NCBI RefSeq assembly: GCF_000969985.1
Contig: NZ_CP009526.1
Location: 496,001 to 560,000, forward strand
Length of the DNA: 64,000 bases
Direction: 5' to 3'
Origin: Methanosarcina barkeri str. Wiesmoor
GTDB lineage: Archaea > Halobacteriota > Methanosarcinia > Methanosarcinales > Methanosarcinaceae
The notes under the pieces were generated by a model, which was not told the origin of the DNA, did not search any database, and worked only from the letters and a program-made list of their open reading frames with translations. A program made the translations under genes and the position numbers. Below, piece by piece: positions 17,609-24,896 of the stretch (positions are counted from its first letter, which is position 1; each line of letters starts with the position of its first letter).

Positions 17609-17656
17609 TTGGTCTTCATTTGTGGTAAATCTTTCAAATTTTATTTCAGATTCCAT
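17015..17656 (-). CDS. Transposon-borne membrane protein, short paralogue
   Basis: 213 residues. After 20 soluble residues (MESEIKFERFTTNEDQIRN) the protein is the same five-helix membrane domain as in the longer neighbour (KLIFTIGGALTAFMVGIIL, LLVPLISLLIGGYISAK, GGIGGAFRGLLKGN). It lies 37 bases upstream of the longer gene on the same strand, so the two are probably co-transcribed. The glycine-rich helices suggest a pore or an oligomerising membrane domain, but no function can be assigned. Confidence 0.7.
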   Translation of the reverse strand: MESEIKFERFTTNEDQIRNKLIFTIGGALTAFMVGIILSYITFTIGENMIVSSFSKGGALGSLGGSFAKGILNNYSLQLIGMIYYLSHGISINISSMGYSESVNIFSLMNYPESANATLLLLVPLISLLIGGYISAKDTNELVSGIRAGAYVTLPYTLIMVLVSSIFSLNFSPFDYASIDVGPDIISTIFFSLITGVLYGGIGGAFRGLLKGN

Positions 17657-18074
17657 GACATCACCAAAAGTAACCTTTGATCATACAACTACCATCTTTA
17701 TCTGTACTGTCAAGTCGATGGGTGCCAAGAAATTATTCCAGCTACTGTCGAACGTATATATTATCTAGCTCCCGCAGGCATTACAGTACCCAATATCCCA
17801 GGAAAAGGAAGATAAGAAATCAAGAGTTATAGTTGCAGTTGATGTAAATAGCAACTAGGCCAAAAATAAGTTATACTCTTATATATATGTTTTTTTTTGA
17901 TCTTAAATCATAAAAAAATAACATATTTAGTATATTGCAGTTTTAAAATTAAATGATTAATAATAATTTTAAGGCATTTTAAATTAGTTTTAAAATATTT
18001 ATATAAAACTTCACTTTTCAATTTGTATGTATTAAATGTATATAAAATTTAATTAAATATTTTATACATTTGAC
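17657..18074. other. Upstream region of the cargo genes with a coding remnant
   Basis: Beyond the cargo genes lie a plus-strand coding fragment (listed separately) and, from 17880 on, very AT-rich sequence including TTTATATAAAACTTC near 17998-18012. No intact gene is seen. Confidence 0.5.
17691..17815 (+). pseudogene. C-terminal fragment of an unknown protein
   Basis: A plus-strand frame without a start codon reads ...LYCQVDGCQEIIPATVERIY, then YLAPAGITVPNIPGKGR and a stop. Its composition looks like a real protein tail. A second in-frame piece, KKSRVIVAVDVNSN, follows in another frame before the next stop. It is probably the remnant of a gene broken when the composite element formed. The family is not recognised. 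Confidence 0.3.
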
Positions 18075-18224
18075 GGTTCCGTTGCAAAAAATTTCTTCTC
18101 GTACTTTGAGGCTATAATTGGTGCCTTTAAGTACCACTTTTCTGATGAGAAAAATAATTAACTTTCCTAATTGTGAAGTTTTTCACCTGTTTTGTAAAAT
18201 CGCCAGATTTTTTGCAACGGAACC
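18075..18224. mobile_element. 150-bp IS6-type element, right copy
   Basis: This is identical to 15161-15310, including both 18-bp inverted repeats. It is followed at once by CGATTTTT, the right half of the composite unit's target duplication. Confidence 0.85.
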
Positions 18225-18285
18225 CGATTTTTTCCTTAACCGATGACCAATGAAACGGTTTTTAAGGACAGAGAACTTTTTATGT

Positions 18286-18591
18286 TCAGTTTTTTTTGCT
18301 AAAAACTTTTCCCAGCCCTAAACTGATTGCCAGTACTGCAAGTGTTCCAACAGCTATTGCTGCTACTTCTCCCCCTTTTCCCAAGCCTTCTATTGAATAA
18401 TCAGGCATCGGAGAGCCTACTACAGGTTCAGTCTTTTCAATTTTGGACATCTTCGATTCTTCAACTACCCCTCCAGCAGCACTTTCCAGTCCGTCGGGGT
18501 CAGAGGATGCAAGAAAAGGGGCTAGAACCGCGAGCAGAATTGCAATTGCAATTCCGACGTACAAGAATTTCATGTTTGATTTTCTGCTCAT
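18286..18591 (-). CDS. PDGLE-domain protein (orphan nickel/cobalt transport subunit)
   Basis: 101 residues with an N-terminal membrane helix (FLYVGIAIAILLAVLAPFLA), the diagnostic DPDGLE motif near residue 32, and a C-terminal helix (GGEVAAIAVGTLAVLAISLG). PDGLE proteins replace or are fused to CbiN/NikN in ECF-type cobalt and nickel importers and normally sit beside CbiM, CbiQ and CbiO. None of these is adjacent. AGGAGG lies seven bases before ATG 18591. The composite transposon's right end is 60 bases downstream of its stop, so former partners may have been displaced; that is inference. An EcfT-like fragment lies 4.7 kb to the right. Confidence 0.8.
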   Translation of the reverse strand: MSRKSNMKFLYVGIAIAILLAVLAPFLASSDPDGLESAAGGVVEESKMSKIEKTEPVVGSPMPDYSIEGLGKGGEVAAIAVGTLAVLAISLGLGKVFSKKN

Positions 18592-19319
18592 GCATGTGCC
18601 TCCTTTTTATGCTTTTCTGGTCTGGCAGTGTAATTATCCTCAAGAAGGTCAGGACGGGATTCCCTGAATTGGATTTACTCGTATTATGTAGTTTTTTAAA
18701 CTCCTTCACTTACTCTTAATGTTTTATCACTGCAAGACGGTAAATTTTTCAGAAAATAATGCCCCGACTGCGTAAGAATATTATTAAAAAAGTTAATAAA
18801 TTATAACAGAAAATAACCCAAAAGTCTTAAATATTAGCTGGTAATATCGATAAAAGAATCTCTGGCGAACAGACACAAAATAAAATTACCTCCTAAATCG
18901 CCTAAGTCATCCGAACTCCTTTTTTCCCTGCCTGTGGTAACAAAGCAGGCAGGAACTGGATGCAGAGCTTCTGAATTCCAGGTTAAACTGATGATTTTTT
19001 TCATAGTTATTTATTGTCTGAATTTAATCAAACTTTTTTAACCCTTGCAATGGAGTGTTCTGATTTTATGCATATTAGTGCGAGAACCAGGTATACTCAA
19101 TGTTACATAATATAGAAGTAATTTTGAGCTTCAGACTCTGATTTATTATTTCGGCAATGACTTTAAGAGAGTGTCTTTGATTACTATTCGCATAAGTTTG
19201 GCATCGTCTTTATTGTATAATTTCACTCATATTTTTCTCCCCTATATTTGTTTTTTTCTGATATTTTTCCAGTTCTTGATGTTCAAGCTTTTTAAGGGAA
19301 TTTTTCAATTTATTTGCCC
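18592..19319. other. 728-bp gene-free interval
   Basis: No supported gene. A perfect 8-bp inverted repeat, CCTGCCTG and CAGGCAGG with an 11-base spacer, lies at 18927-18953, upstream of the PDGLE gene on the minus strand. It does not match a riboswitch consensus that I know. The rest is AT-rich. Confidence 0.4.
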
Positions 19320-20306
19320 TCATCTCTGGTTATCATCAATTCTGTCATACAGTTTTTCCAGATCTTTCTGCAACCTGTAAACCTCCTTTTTCCATATTTT
19401 TTTATCAAATTCCATACAGGGGCCCATTTTCAAAGCTGTTAGTTTCACATAATTCTGGGAAATTTTTCTGTTGTTGCAGGGAAGGCCGAAAGCCAGATCT
19501 GTTTTTTTGATGCTGTATTTCTCGTGGATCAGAAACTCGTAAAGTTCAGTAACCAGGTCTGGCTTTCCTTCGGAATTTTCGGAAAAGATTGGGCAAAGAT
19601 CAACAAGATTCCTTAGGTGGAACTGGACGCCACGACTTTCAGGGCACAATTTCTTCGAGTTTGCAAACTTAAGCAGTTCTTTGAATTCAAGGAAAATATT
19701 TGTCTGCTCAAAACATGAGGGTAGAGTTTTTCCAAGGAAAATAAGGGTATGTATGCACTCATGAAAGAGGATTTTTGCTATCAGGAATTCGATTCTATCC
19801 TGAAGGTTCCATAACTTTTCGACCAGTTTCTTTTCCCACAACTCATAAGGATTTACCAGGACAAGGGATCGGTATATTATTTTCTTGTCTTCTCTAGAAA
19901 TTATCTTTTTTGGCTCGAAGGCTAACCCTGGCATCATTCCAATAAATTGCACTCGGACCGCCAGATCCCAACAGTGTTTCCATTCCCCAAAACGCACACA
20001 TTTTACCCGATAGTATTTTCCGTCAAAGTTAACTCTTTCTATTAGCCGGTACAGATCTTCACTTTGTTCTTTGATAAGAGCTTTTATCACAGTTTCCCGG
20101 TAAATGTTCAGATCGAGATAGAGAAGCCCTGGAGGAAAAAGTGAATAGTCAGGAGCAGGATTAGAAACAGGATAAGTAAAAGGAGATAAGTATAAGGCAA
20201 CAGGAGAGGTTGGTGAAGGTGCAGGGAATAAATCATCCCGCACTCTATGTACCAGTAAGGTATTTTTTTCCTTTGGCGAAACTTTCTTTGTTCTTATTCC
20301 CTGCAC
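19320..20306 (-). CDS. Putative zinc metalloprotease-like protein (HExxH), family unknown
   Basis: 328 residues. The only clear signature is HECIH in ILFHECIHTLIFLG near residue 182, the zinc-binding HExxH motif of metallopeptidases, set in a helix as expected. A proline-rich N-terminus (SPTSPVALYLSPFTYPV) has no obvious signal peptide. The C-terminal part is basic and helical. The start at GTG 20306 is uncertain; it lies close to the predicted transcription start set by TTTATATA at 20337-20344. An 11-bp palindrome just upstream of that box suggests dedicated regulation. Peptidase activity is inference from one motif. Confidence 0.6.
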   Translation of the reverse strand: MQGIRTKKVSPKEKNTLLVHRVRDDLFPAPSPTSPVALYLSPFTYPVSNPAPDYSLFPPGLLYLDLNIYRETVIKALIKEQSEDLYRLIERVNFDGKYYRVKCVRFGEWKHCWDLAVRVQFIGMMPGLAFEPKKIISREDKKIIYRSLVLVNPYELWEKKLVEKLWNLQDRIEFLIAKILFHECIHTLIFLGKTLPSCFEQTNIFLEFKELLKFANSKKLCPESRGVQFHLRNLVDLCPIFSENSEGKPDLVTELYEFLIHEKYSIKKTDLAFGLPCNNRKISQNYVKLTALKMGPCMEFDKKIWKKEVYRLQKDLEKLYDRIDDNQR

Positions 20307-20336
20307 CGTGATATACCCCTAGATCTCATTTCCCAC

Positions 20337-20344
20337 TATATAAA
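20337..20344 (-). promoter_or_regulatory. TATA box of the HExxH gene
   Basis: On the minus strand TTTATATA lies about 31 bases before the GTG start, predicting a very short leader or a leaderless transcript. Confidence 0.5.
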
Positions 20345-20352
20345 GGCAGTTT

Positions 20353-20380
20353 GTATTACTAAATTTAACTTTAGTAATAC
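20353..20380. promoter_or_regulatory. Perfect 11-bp palindrome, likely operator
   Basis: GTATTACTAAA and TTTAGTAATAC are exact inverted repeats separated by TTTAAC. The site lies directly upstream of the TATA box of the HExxH gene, where a dimeric regulator could block or recruit TBP/TFB. Confidence 0.6.
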
Positions 20381-20771
20381 TCTATATTAACATATCTTAA
20401 TTAATAAATACTTTATCCTATAAAACTAACAATTAGTATTAACAAATCAGGGGATACAAAGAAACTCAAATTGCCTTCGATCTTTTAGAACTCTCTTAGC
20501 TCTGAGAACAGGGAAGCTTAAAATATTTAATTTTTTAAATAATATTATCTGGATTTATTGGACCCAGGTCTGCTGGAATATTTGTGTTCTTTAAAATAAC
20601 TTTTTTAATTGACTTAAATCGTTATATTTCATTTTAGTATTATTTCTACAAATAAATTTATCAATTTTGTATGTATATTATAACCAATAGGAAATAATTT
20701 ATCTTAAGAAATCTATTAAACGTATAAATAAAAAGTTGAGAAATCCTGTTTGGACAGGAAAGGAGAAAAAT

Positions 20772-20909
20772 ATGTCTGAGAAAATTGCAAGAGCAAATGT
20801 TATTAGGTTAAAAAATGCACGTATAAAATGCCTGAAAATTAGACTTAGTAAGTCGGAACCGTTTGTCGTAAAGAATGATCTCAAGGATACAACAACAAAT
20901 GAATCATAG
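20772..20909 (+). CDS. Small basic protein (45 aa)
   Basis: A 45-codon frame from ATG 20772 has a strong ribosome site (AGGAG at 20761-20765) and a small hairpin CCTGT-TTGG-ACAGG just before it. The protein begins MSEKIARANVIRLKNARIK, is lysine/arginine-rich, and ends in DLKDTTTNES. There is no membrane helix and no family is recognised; nucleic acid or protein binding would fit the charge. Confidence 0.5.
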   Translation: MSEKIARANVIRLKNARIKCLKIRLSKSEPFVVKNDLKDTTTNES

Positions 20910-21556
20910 CAGTTTCTGAAATTGGTTTTAAGTTTACATAATATTTGCAAGGCTGCCGAAAAAAGTTCTAAACTTCTCTCTGGATAATTGAACTTTTTCA
21001 AACAAACTGAATATGGATGTAGAATTGAAGCCTTTTAGGTTTTTAACTGAAAAAGTCAAACTATATTTATTTAATATGAGAGTAGACAAAGACTTCTCTT
21101 ATAAGTTTGTGAAGGTATTATTTCATACTCATCCCCTTCAATTTGGATTTTATCATATAGTTTATAACGTTTAATGTATCGTTTGATTGAATTTGTTTCT
21201 CAAATTTAGTCATATTCTTGAATTTTTCACAAAACCATGAAATTTATTTTCCCATTATTCTGAAGTAGATATCTATATTCCTCTAAAATGTCGCATTCCT
21301 CTAAAATGCCGCAACTTTTTTATTTTCACATCGTTAACATATATCTTTTTTTTGTTTTCGTATGGTTTTACTGATTTTTACTAAGCCATCTTACTTTTTT
21401 TGTCTTATTTTTTACTTAATACAATGAAATTTTTTAAATACGCTTACTTTTTTGAAATTGTCGAAATGTTTATATAAATCCCACAGAAATTAATTATATA
21501 CAATATATATTTTTATTAATATATTTTACATAAATAACACGGAGTAGTGTGATCTC
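20910..21556. promoter_or_regulatory. Long AT-rich region with nicotianamine synthase promoter
   Basis: No gene is seen. ATTCCTCTAAAATG followed by T/C-CGC is doubled near 21277-21310. TTTATATAA at 21469-21477 is a good TATA box for the nicotianamine synthase pair, giving a leader of about 55 bases. A further AT-rich stretch (TATACAATATATATTTTTAT) follows at 21496-21515. Confidence 0.5.
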
Positions 21557-22429
21557 ATGAACAGCTTACTAAGTGCTGAGGGCAGCAGTTTACTACCTCC
21601 ATTTCAAGACTATGAGCCGGAATTATATGACATCAGGTCCCATATCTTGCATTTTTACAGCAATATTAAGGATCGTGATTTAAGCATAATTGCAGAATCA
21701 AATATGACTGATCTCTATGAGATATTTTCCGAGCTCGATGAACTTGGGCATCTGGATATTTCTGACGGTCTATGTCAGGCCTTACTTAGAGACCCGGTGA
21801 TCAGTTCCGTCCTTCCTGTGATTTACACCAGCTATACTCATTTTTTTAGTCTGCATGAGACTCAGCTAGCAAAAAATATCCTGGCTTGCAAGGAACCCTG
21901 GAAAATGCTGGAATCTTTTCCTCTATATCCCAGATACGAAAAAATGATCAGGACTCAAGTTCAGGCCTCCCCCGGAATTAAAGTGCTGGCTTTCATAGGC
22001 TGCGGTCCCCTTCCTGTTACTCTACTTCTTTTCAGTAAATTATACGGCATCCGTTGCATTGGTGTAGATCAGGACCCTGAAGCGGTGGGTCTGGCAAAAA
22101 GCTGTATAAAGCACTTTGGGCTTGAAAAGGAAATCAGTATTCTTGAGGGAGACGAAACCGTACTTTCAAAAATTGGATGGGACTCTGTGCTTATAGCAGG
22201 ACTTGCCGAACCCAAACAGCGCATCTTTGAGAACCTACATATGATGATAAAAAATCGAAAATCGAGTTCTAAAAAGCCTGTTTCAGTTTGCTATCGCAAC
22301 TATAGCGGCATAAGACAATTGCTATACTGGCCAGTCCAGCCGGAACAGACTAAAGGTTTCAGAAAAATAAAAGAAATCTATCCTGCTGGAAAAGTAAACA
22401 ATACCCTAGTCTTCATGGAGTGTGAGTAA
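21557..22429 (+). CDS. Nicotianamine synthase-like protein, first of pair
   Basis: 290 residues matching the nicotianamine synthase family, which joins aminocarboxypropyl groups of S-adenosylmethionine (and in archaea also glutamate) into metal-chelating opine-like metallophores. The SAM-binding Rossmann motif is seen in VLAFIGCGPLPVTLLLFS (about residue 140) with the acidic GVDQDPEAV after it, and a conserved N-terminal helical domain precedes it. Its stop overlaps the next gene by 8 bases. No export or opine dehydrogenase gene is adjacent. Confidence 0.85.
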   Translation: MNSLLSAEGSSLLPPFQDYEPELYDIRSHILHFYSNIKDRDLSIIAESNMTDLYEIFSELDELGHLDISDGLCQALLRDPVISSVLPVIYTSYTHFFSLHETQLAKNILACKEPWKMLESFPLYPRYEKMIRTQVQASPGIKVLAFIGCGPLPVTLLLFSKLYGIRCIGVDQDPEAVGLAKSCIKHFGLEKEISILEGDETVLSKIGWDSVLIAGLAEPKQRIFENLHMMIKNRKSSSKKPVSVCYRNYSGIRQLLYWPVQPEQTKGFRKIKEIYPAGKVNNTLVFMECE

Positions 22430-23240
22430 CATTCAAAAAATCGATGTTGAGCCATTAATTACTGAATTTCGCCAGATCTATGCCCAGGTAAAAGATCTTA
22501 AAGAAACCGATATCCTGGATAATCCCTCTCCTGAACTGTATGCCGTGTTTAAAAGGCTGGATGAACTGGTATCTCTGGATATAGATGAACAGTCTATTGA
22601 GGTACTCTTTGAAAGCCCGGATTTTAATATTCTGATTGCTGAGATTTCTCGCTTTCGGTTTTTATACAATTTGAAACTTGAAATCGAAAAAGCAAAAAGT
22701 CTTCTTGAAAGCTCGAATCCGTGGCAAACTCTCCAGAATTTTACGTTTTATCCGAACTACTTGCAGCTTGCCCGAACTGAATATACAGGTTCAGGTCTTA
22801 AACCAAAGGATTGTGTTTTTTTTCTTGGAAGCGGCCCTCTACCACTTAGTCTGATAATGCTCTGTCGCGAACATGGTCTTTTCGGAATCGGAATTGAACA
22901 GGATGGGAAAAGGGCAAGTCTCTCTCGGGAGGTCATTGCTTGTCTCGGTCTTTCCGAAAGTATCGAGATCATCGAAGGAAATCACTTCACCCTGCCCCTT
23001 AAAACCAGATGTGACCTTTACATGGTCGCTGCCCAGGCTGAACCCAAAGAAGAGATATTCGAGCACCTTGCAAAAGTCCTTCCCAAAGGAAGTAAAGTTT
23101 CCTACCGCCTTTATGAAAAGGGCCTTCGGAGAATTTTGGACAGTAATTTCCTCTTTGAACTGCCTTCAGGATTTGAAGAATATCTCAGGGTTCAGCCGGA
23201 ACCTCCAGTTAATAATACGGTTGTATTTTTAAAGAGATAA
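22422..23240 (+). CDS. Nicotianamine synthase-like protein, second of pair
   Basis: 272 residues, clearly paralogous to the preceding gene and in the same order of motifs (ELYAVFKRLDELVSLDI, FTFYPNYLQLARTEY, FLGSGPLPLSLIML, GIGIEQDGKRA, AQAEPKEEIF, VNNTVVFLKR). It starts at GTG 22422 inside the end of gene one, so translation is probably coupled. The two proteins may form a heterodimer or act in sequence on the same product. Both keep the GxGPLP loop. The tandem arrangement is the unusual point. Confidence 0.85.
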   Translation: MSNIQKIDVEPLITEFRQIYAQVKDLKETDILDNPSPELYAVFKRLDELVSLDIDEQSIEVLFESPDFNILIAEISRFRFLYNLKLEIEKAKSLLESSNPWQTLQNFTFYPNYLQLARTEYTGSGLKPKDCVFFLGSGPLPLSLIMLCREHGLFGIGIEQDGKRASLSREVIACLGLSESIEIIEGNHFTLPLKTRCDLYMVAAQAEPKEEIFEHLAKVLPKGSKVSYRLYEKGLRRILDSNFLFELPSGFEEYLRVQPEPPVNNTVVFLKR

Positions 23241-23290
23241 GATCTTCTGGAGATTATAGAAAGTGGTTTTCAAAATTTGTATCTATAATA

Positions 23291-23644
23291 TCAGTTCTCA
23301 GAAGGGCTAAGGAAGTAGTGTAAGCAGTGGAAGCTCTTTTTAGATATAATGGTAGTATAAATATGCAGCAGTAATATGCAGCCTGCACTCAGAAGCAAAA
23401 ATAAGACTTCCTGAGCTCTGATCTTTGTTCTGTAATAAGCTTTTTCGTGGTCCCTTCCGTAGCCTCTGCAAAGTATGCTTATATAGGTTCTTTCTCCCTT
23501 GAAAATTGAACTAATACTGTTTCCTACCTGCTCGATGACCCATTTTCTTTGCACATCTTTGTTCCATATATCAAAGAGTGTTGTTTGCTGTGTTGTTATG
23601 GTTTGTACTTTTATATTTCTGAAGTTTGAGAGATAATTATACAA
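23291..23644 (-). pseudogene. Probable EcfT/CbiQ permease C-terminal fragment
   Basis: A 117-codon frame. Its middle part IEQVGNSISSIFKGERTYIS followed by ILCRGYGRD resembles the C-terminal coupling region of CbiQ-type ECF transporters, whose arginine-glycine motif contacts the ATPases, and it ends with one hydrophobic helix (EVLFLLLSAGCILLLHIY). The N-terminal membrane helices are missing, and the frame begins 24 bases from dinB on the other strand. No ATPase gene follows. I read it as a decayed remnant; an unrelated small membrane protein remains possible. Confidence 0.4.
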
Positions 23645-23667
23645 ATCTTCCCAACCTATTTTTTTCG

Positions 23668-24765
23668 ATGCAGCGTATCATTCTCCATGTAGATATGGAC
23701 TCTTTTTATGCAGCCATTGAAGAGCGGGAAAACCCTGAACTTCAGGGAAAAGCCGTCGTGGTCTGCATGCTTTCCGGAAGAAGCGAGCTCAGTGGGGCTG
23801 TAAGTACCTGTAATTATACCGCACGAGAGTCCGGGATCAAGGCAGGCATGTCATGTTCGAAGGCAAAGAAACTGAACCCTGAAGCAGTTTTCCTGCCTGT
23901 ACGAAAGGATTTCTATACTTCGGTCTCGGACCGGGTTATGGAAATTCTCAGGAGTTATGCGGATGCCAGGGAGATAGGGGAAGCGTTTGAACAGATAAGC
24001 ATAGACGAAGCCTTCCTGGAAATTACTGAAAAAACAGGTGGGGATTTTAACCTTGCCTTTGAGATTGGAACCCAGATCAAGAATGAAGTAAAGGATAAAG
24101 AGAAGCTGACATGTTCAGTAGGGGTAGGCCCAAATAAGCTTATTGCCAAGATGGCATCCTCTGTCCAGAAACCCGATGGGATTACTGTTATAAGTCCGGA
24201 TAAATTTGAGAGCTTTCTCTGGCCTCTCAAGGTATCTAAACTCTGGGGAATAGGGAATGTAACCGCAGGAAAACTGCAGGAAATGGGCATAGTCACAATA
24301 AAAGATCTTGCTGAACACGACGTTATTGACCTGATCTCAACTTTCGGAAAAACGCGGGGAGTCTGGCTTAAACAGGCTGCATCAGGCATCGATGATTCCC
24401 CTCTGAAAGAAAAGGACGGCTCAGAACAGATAGGAAGGATCGCAACTCTGCCTGAGGATACTCTCGACGTTAATCTTATCTCTCAGCTACTTGACAGGCT
24501 GGCAGGGGATGTAATTTCAAAACTCGATTCAAGGGAGCTTTCCTTCAGGACTGTAACTATTACGGTCATAAATTCAAAGTTCAGGATGTACACTAAAAGC
24601 CGTACACTAAACCACCCGGCCTATTCAAAGGAAACTCTTCTCGAGGTGACTCGCGAAATCCTTAATGAGTTCCTTTCAGAAAGCCGGACTGAGTTCAGGC
24701 GTGTAGGTGTCAGGGTAGGAGAACTTCAAAAAAGAATGGGCCAGAAAAGCCTTTTTGATTATTGA
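23668..24765 (+). CDS. dinB: DNA polymerase IV (Y-family, Dpo4/DinB)
   Basis: 365 residues from ATG 23668 (MQRIILHVDMDSFYA), which is the natural family start; a TTG at 23626 is open but unlikely. The catalytic acidic residues are seen in DMDSFYA and SIDEAFLE, followed by a helix-hairpin-helix region (SKLWGIGNVTAGKLQEMGI) and the little-finger domain. The last residues QKSLFDY look like a PCNA-binding PIP box. It copies past damaged bases. There is no neighbouring operon partner. Confidence 0.94.
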   Translation: MQRIILHVDMDSFYAAIEERENPELQGKAVVVCMLSGRSELSGAVSTCNYTARESGIKAGMSCSKAKKLNPEAVFLPVRKDFYTSVSDRVMEILRSYADAREIGEAFEQISIDEAFLEITEKTGGDFNLAFEIGTQIKNEVKDKEKLTCSVGVGPNKLIAKMASSVQKPDGITVISPDKFESFLWPLKVSKLWGIGNVTAGKLQEMGIVTIKDLAEHDVIDLISTFGKTRGVWLKQAASGIDDSPLKEKDGSEQIGRIATLPEDTLDVNLISQLLDRLAGDVISKLDSRELSFRTVTITVINSKFRMYTKSRTLNHPAYSKETLLEVTREILNEFLSESRTEFRRVGVRVGELQKRMGQKSLFDY

Positions 24766-24896
24766 TTTTTGCCCTTTTTTGATTATCAAATTTGCTTTTT
24801 TGAAGTTTTACGTTTACCTCTATATGAATTATCACTTTTTCTTTCTGCAAAGTACTCCGTTCTAATTCGTGTAAATGTAAGAGGTTATGAAAGAGT

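Larger units (their letters stand above)
15161..18224. mobile_element. Composite transposon with IS6-type ends (3,064 bp)
   Basis: Two identical 150-bp elements in the same orientation (15161-15310 and 18075-18224) bound the unit. The 8-bp sequence CGATTTTT immediately precedes the left one (15153-15160) and immediately follows the right one (18225-18232), as expected of an IS6-type target duplication around the whole unit. Inside are a truncated IS6 transposase, a further IS end at 15669-15686, and two related membrane-protein genes. The unit therefore probably moved or was captured as a whole, in the manner of IS26 pseudo-compound transposons. Confidence 0.8.

Noticed and set aside
18900-18990. 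Possible metal or cobalamin riboswitch upstream of the PDGLE gene
   Set aside because: Only a single 8-bp inverted repeat is visible; no riboswitch consensus known to me is matched and the distance to the gene is over 300 bases.
20699-21001. Minus-strand 100-aa hydrophobic frame
   Set aside because: It lies opposite the better-supported 45-aa gene with a ribosome site, and has low-complexity composition typical of an antisense shadow.
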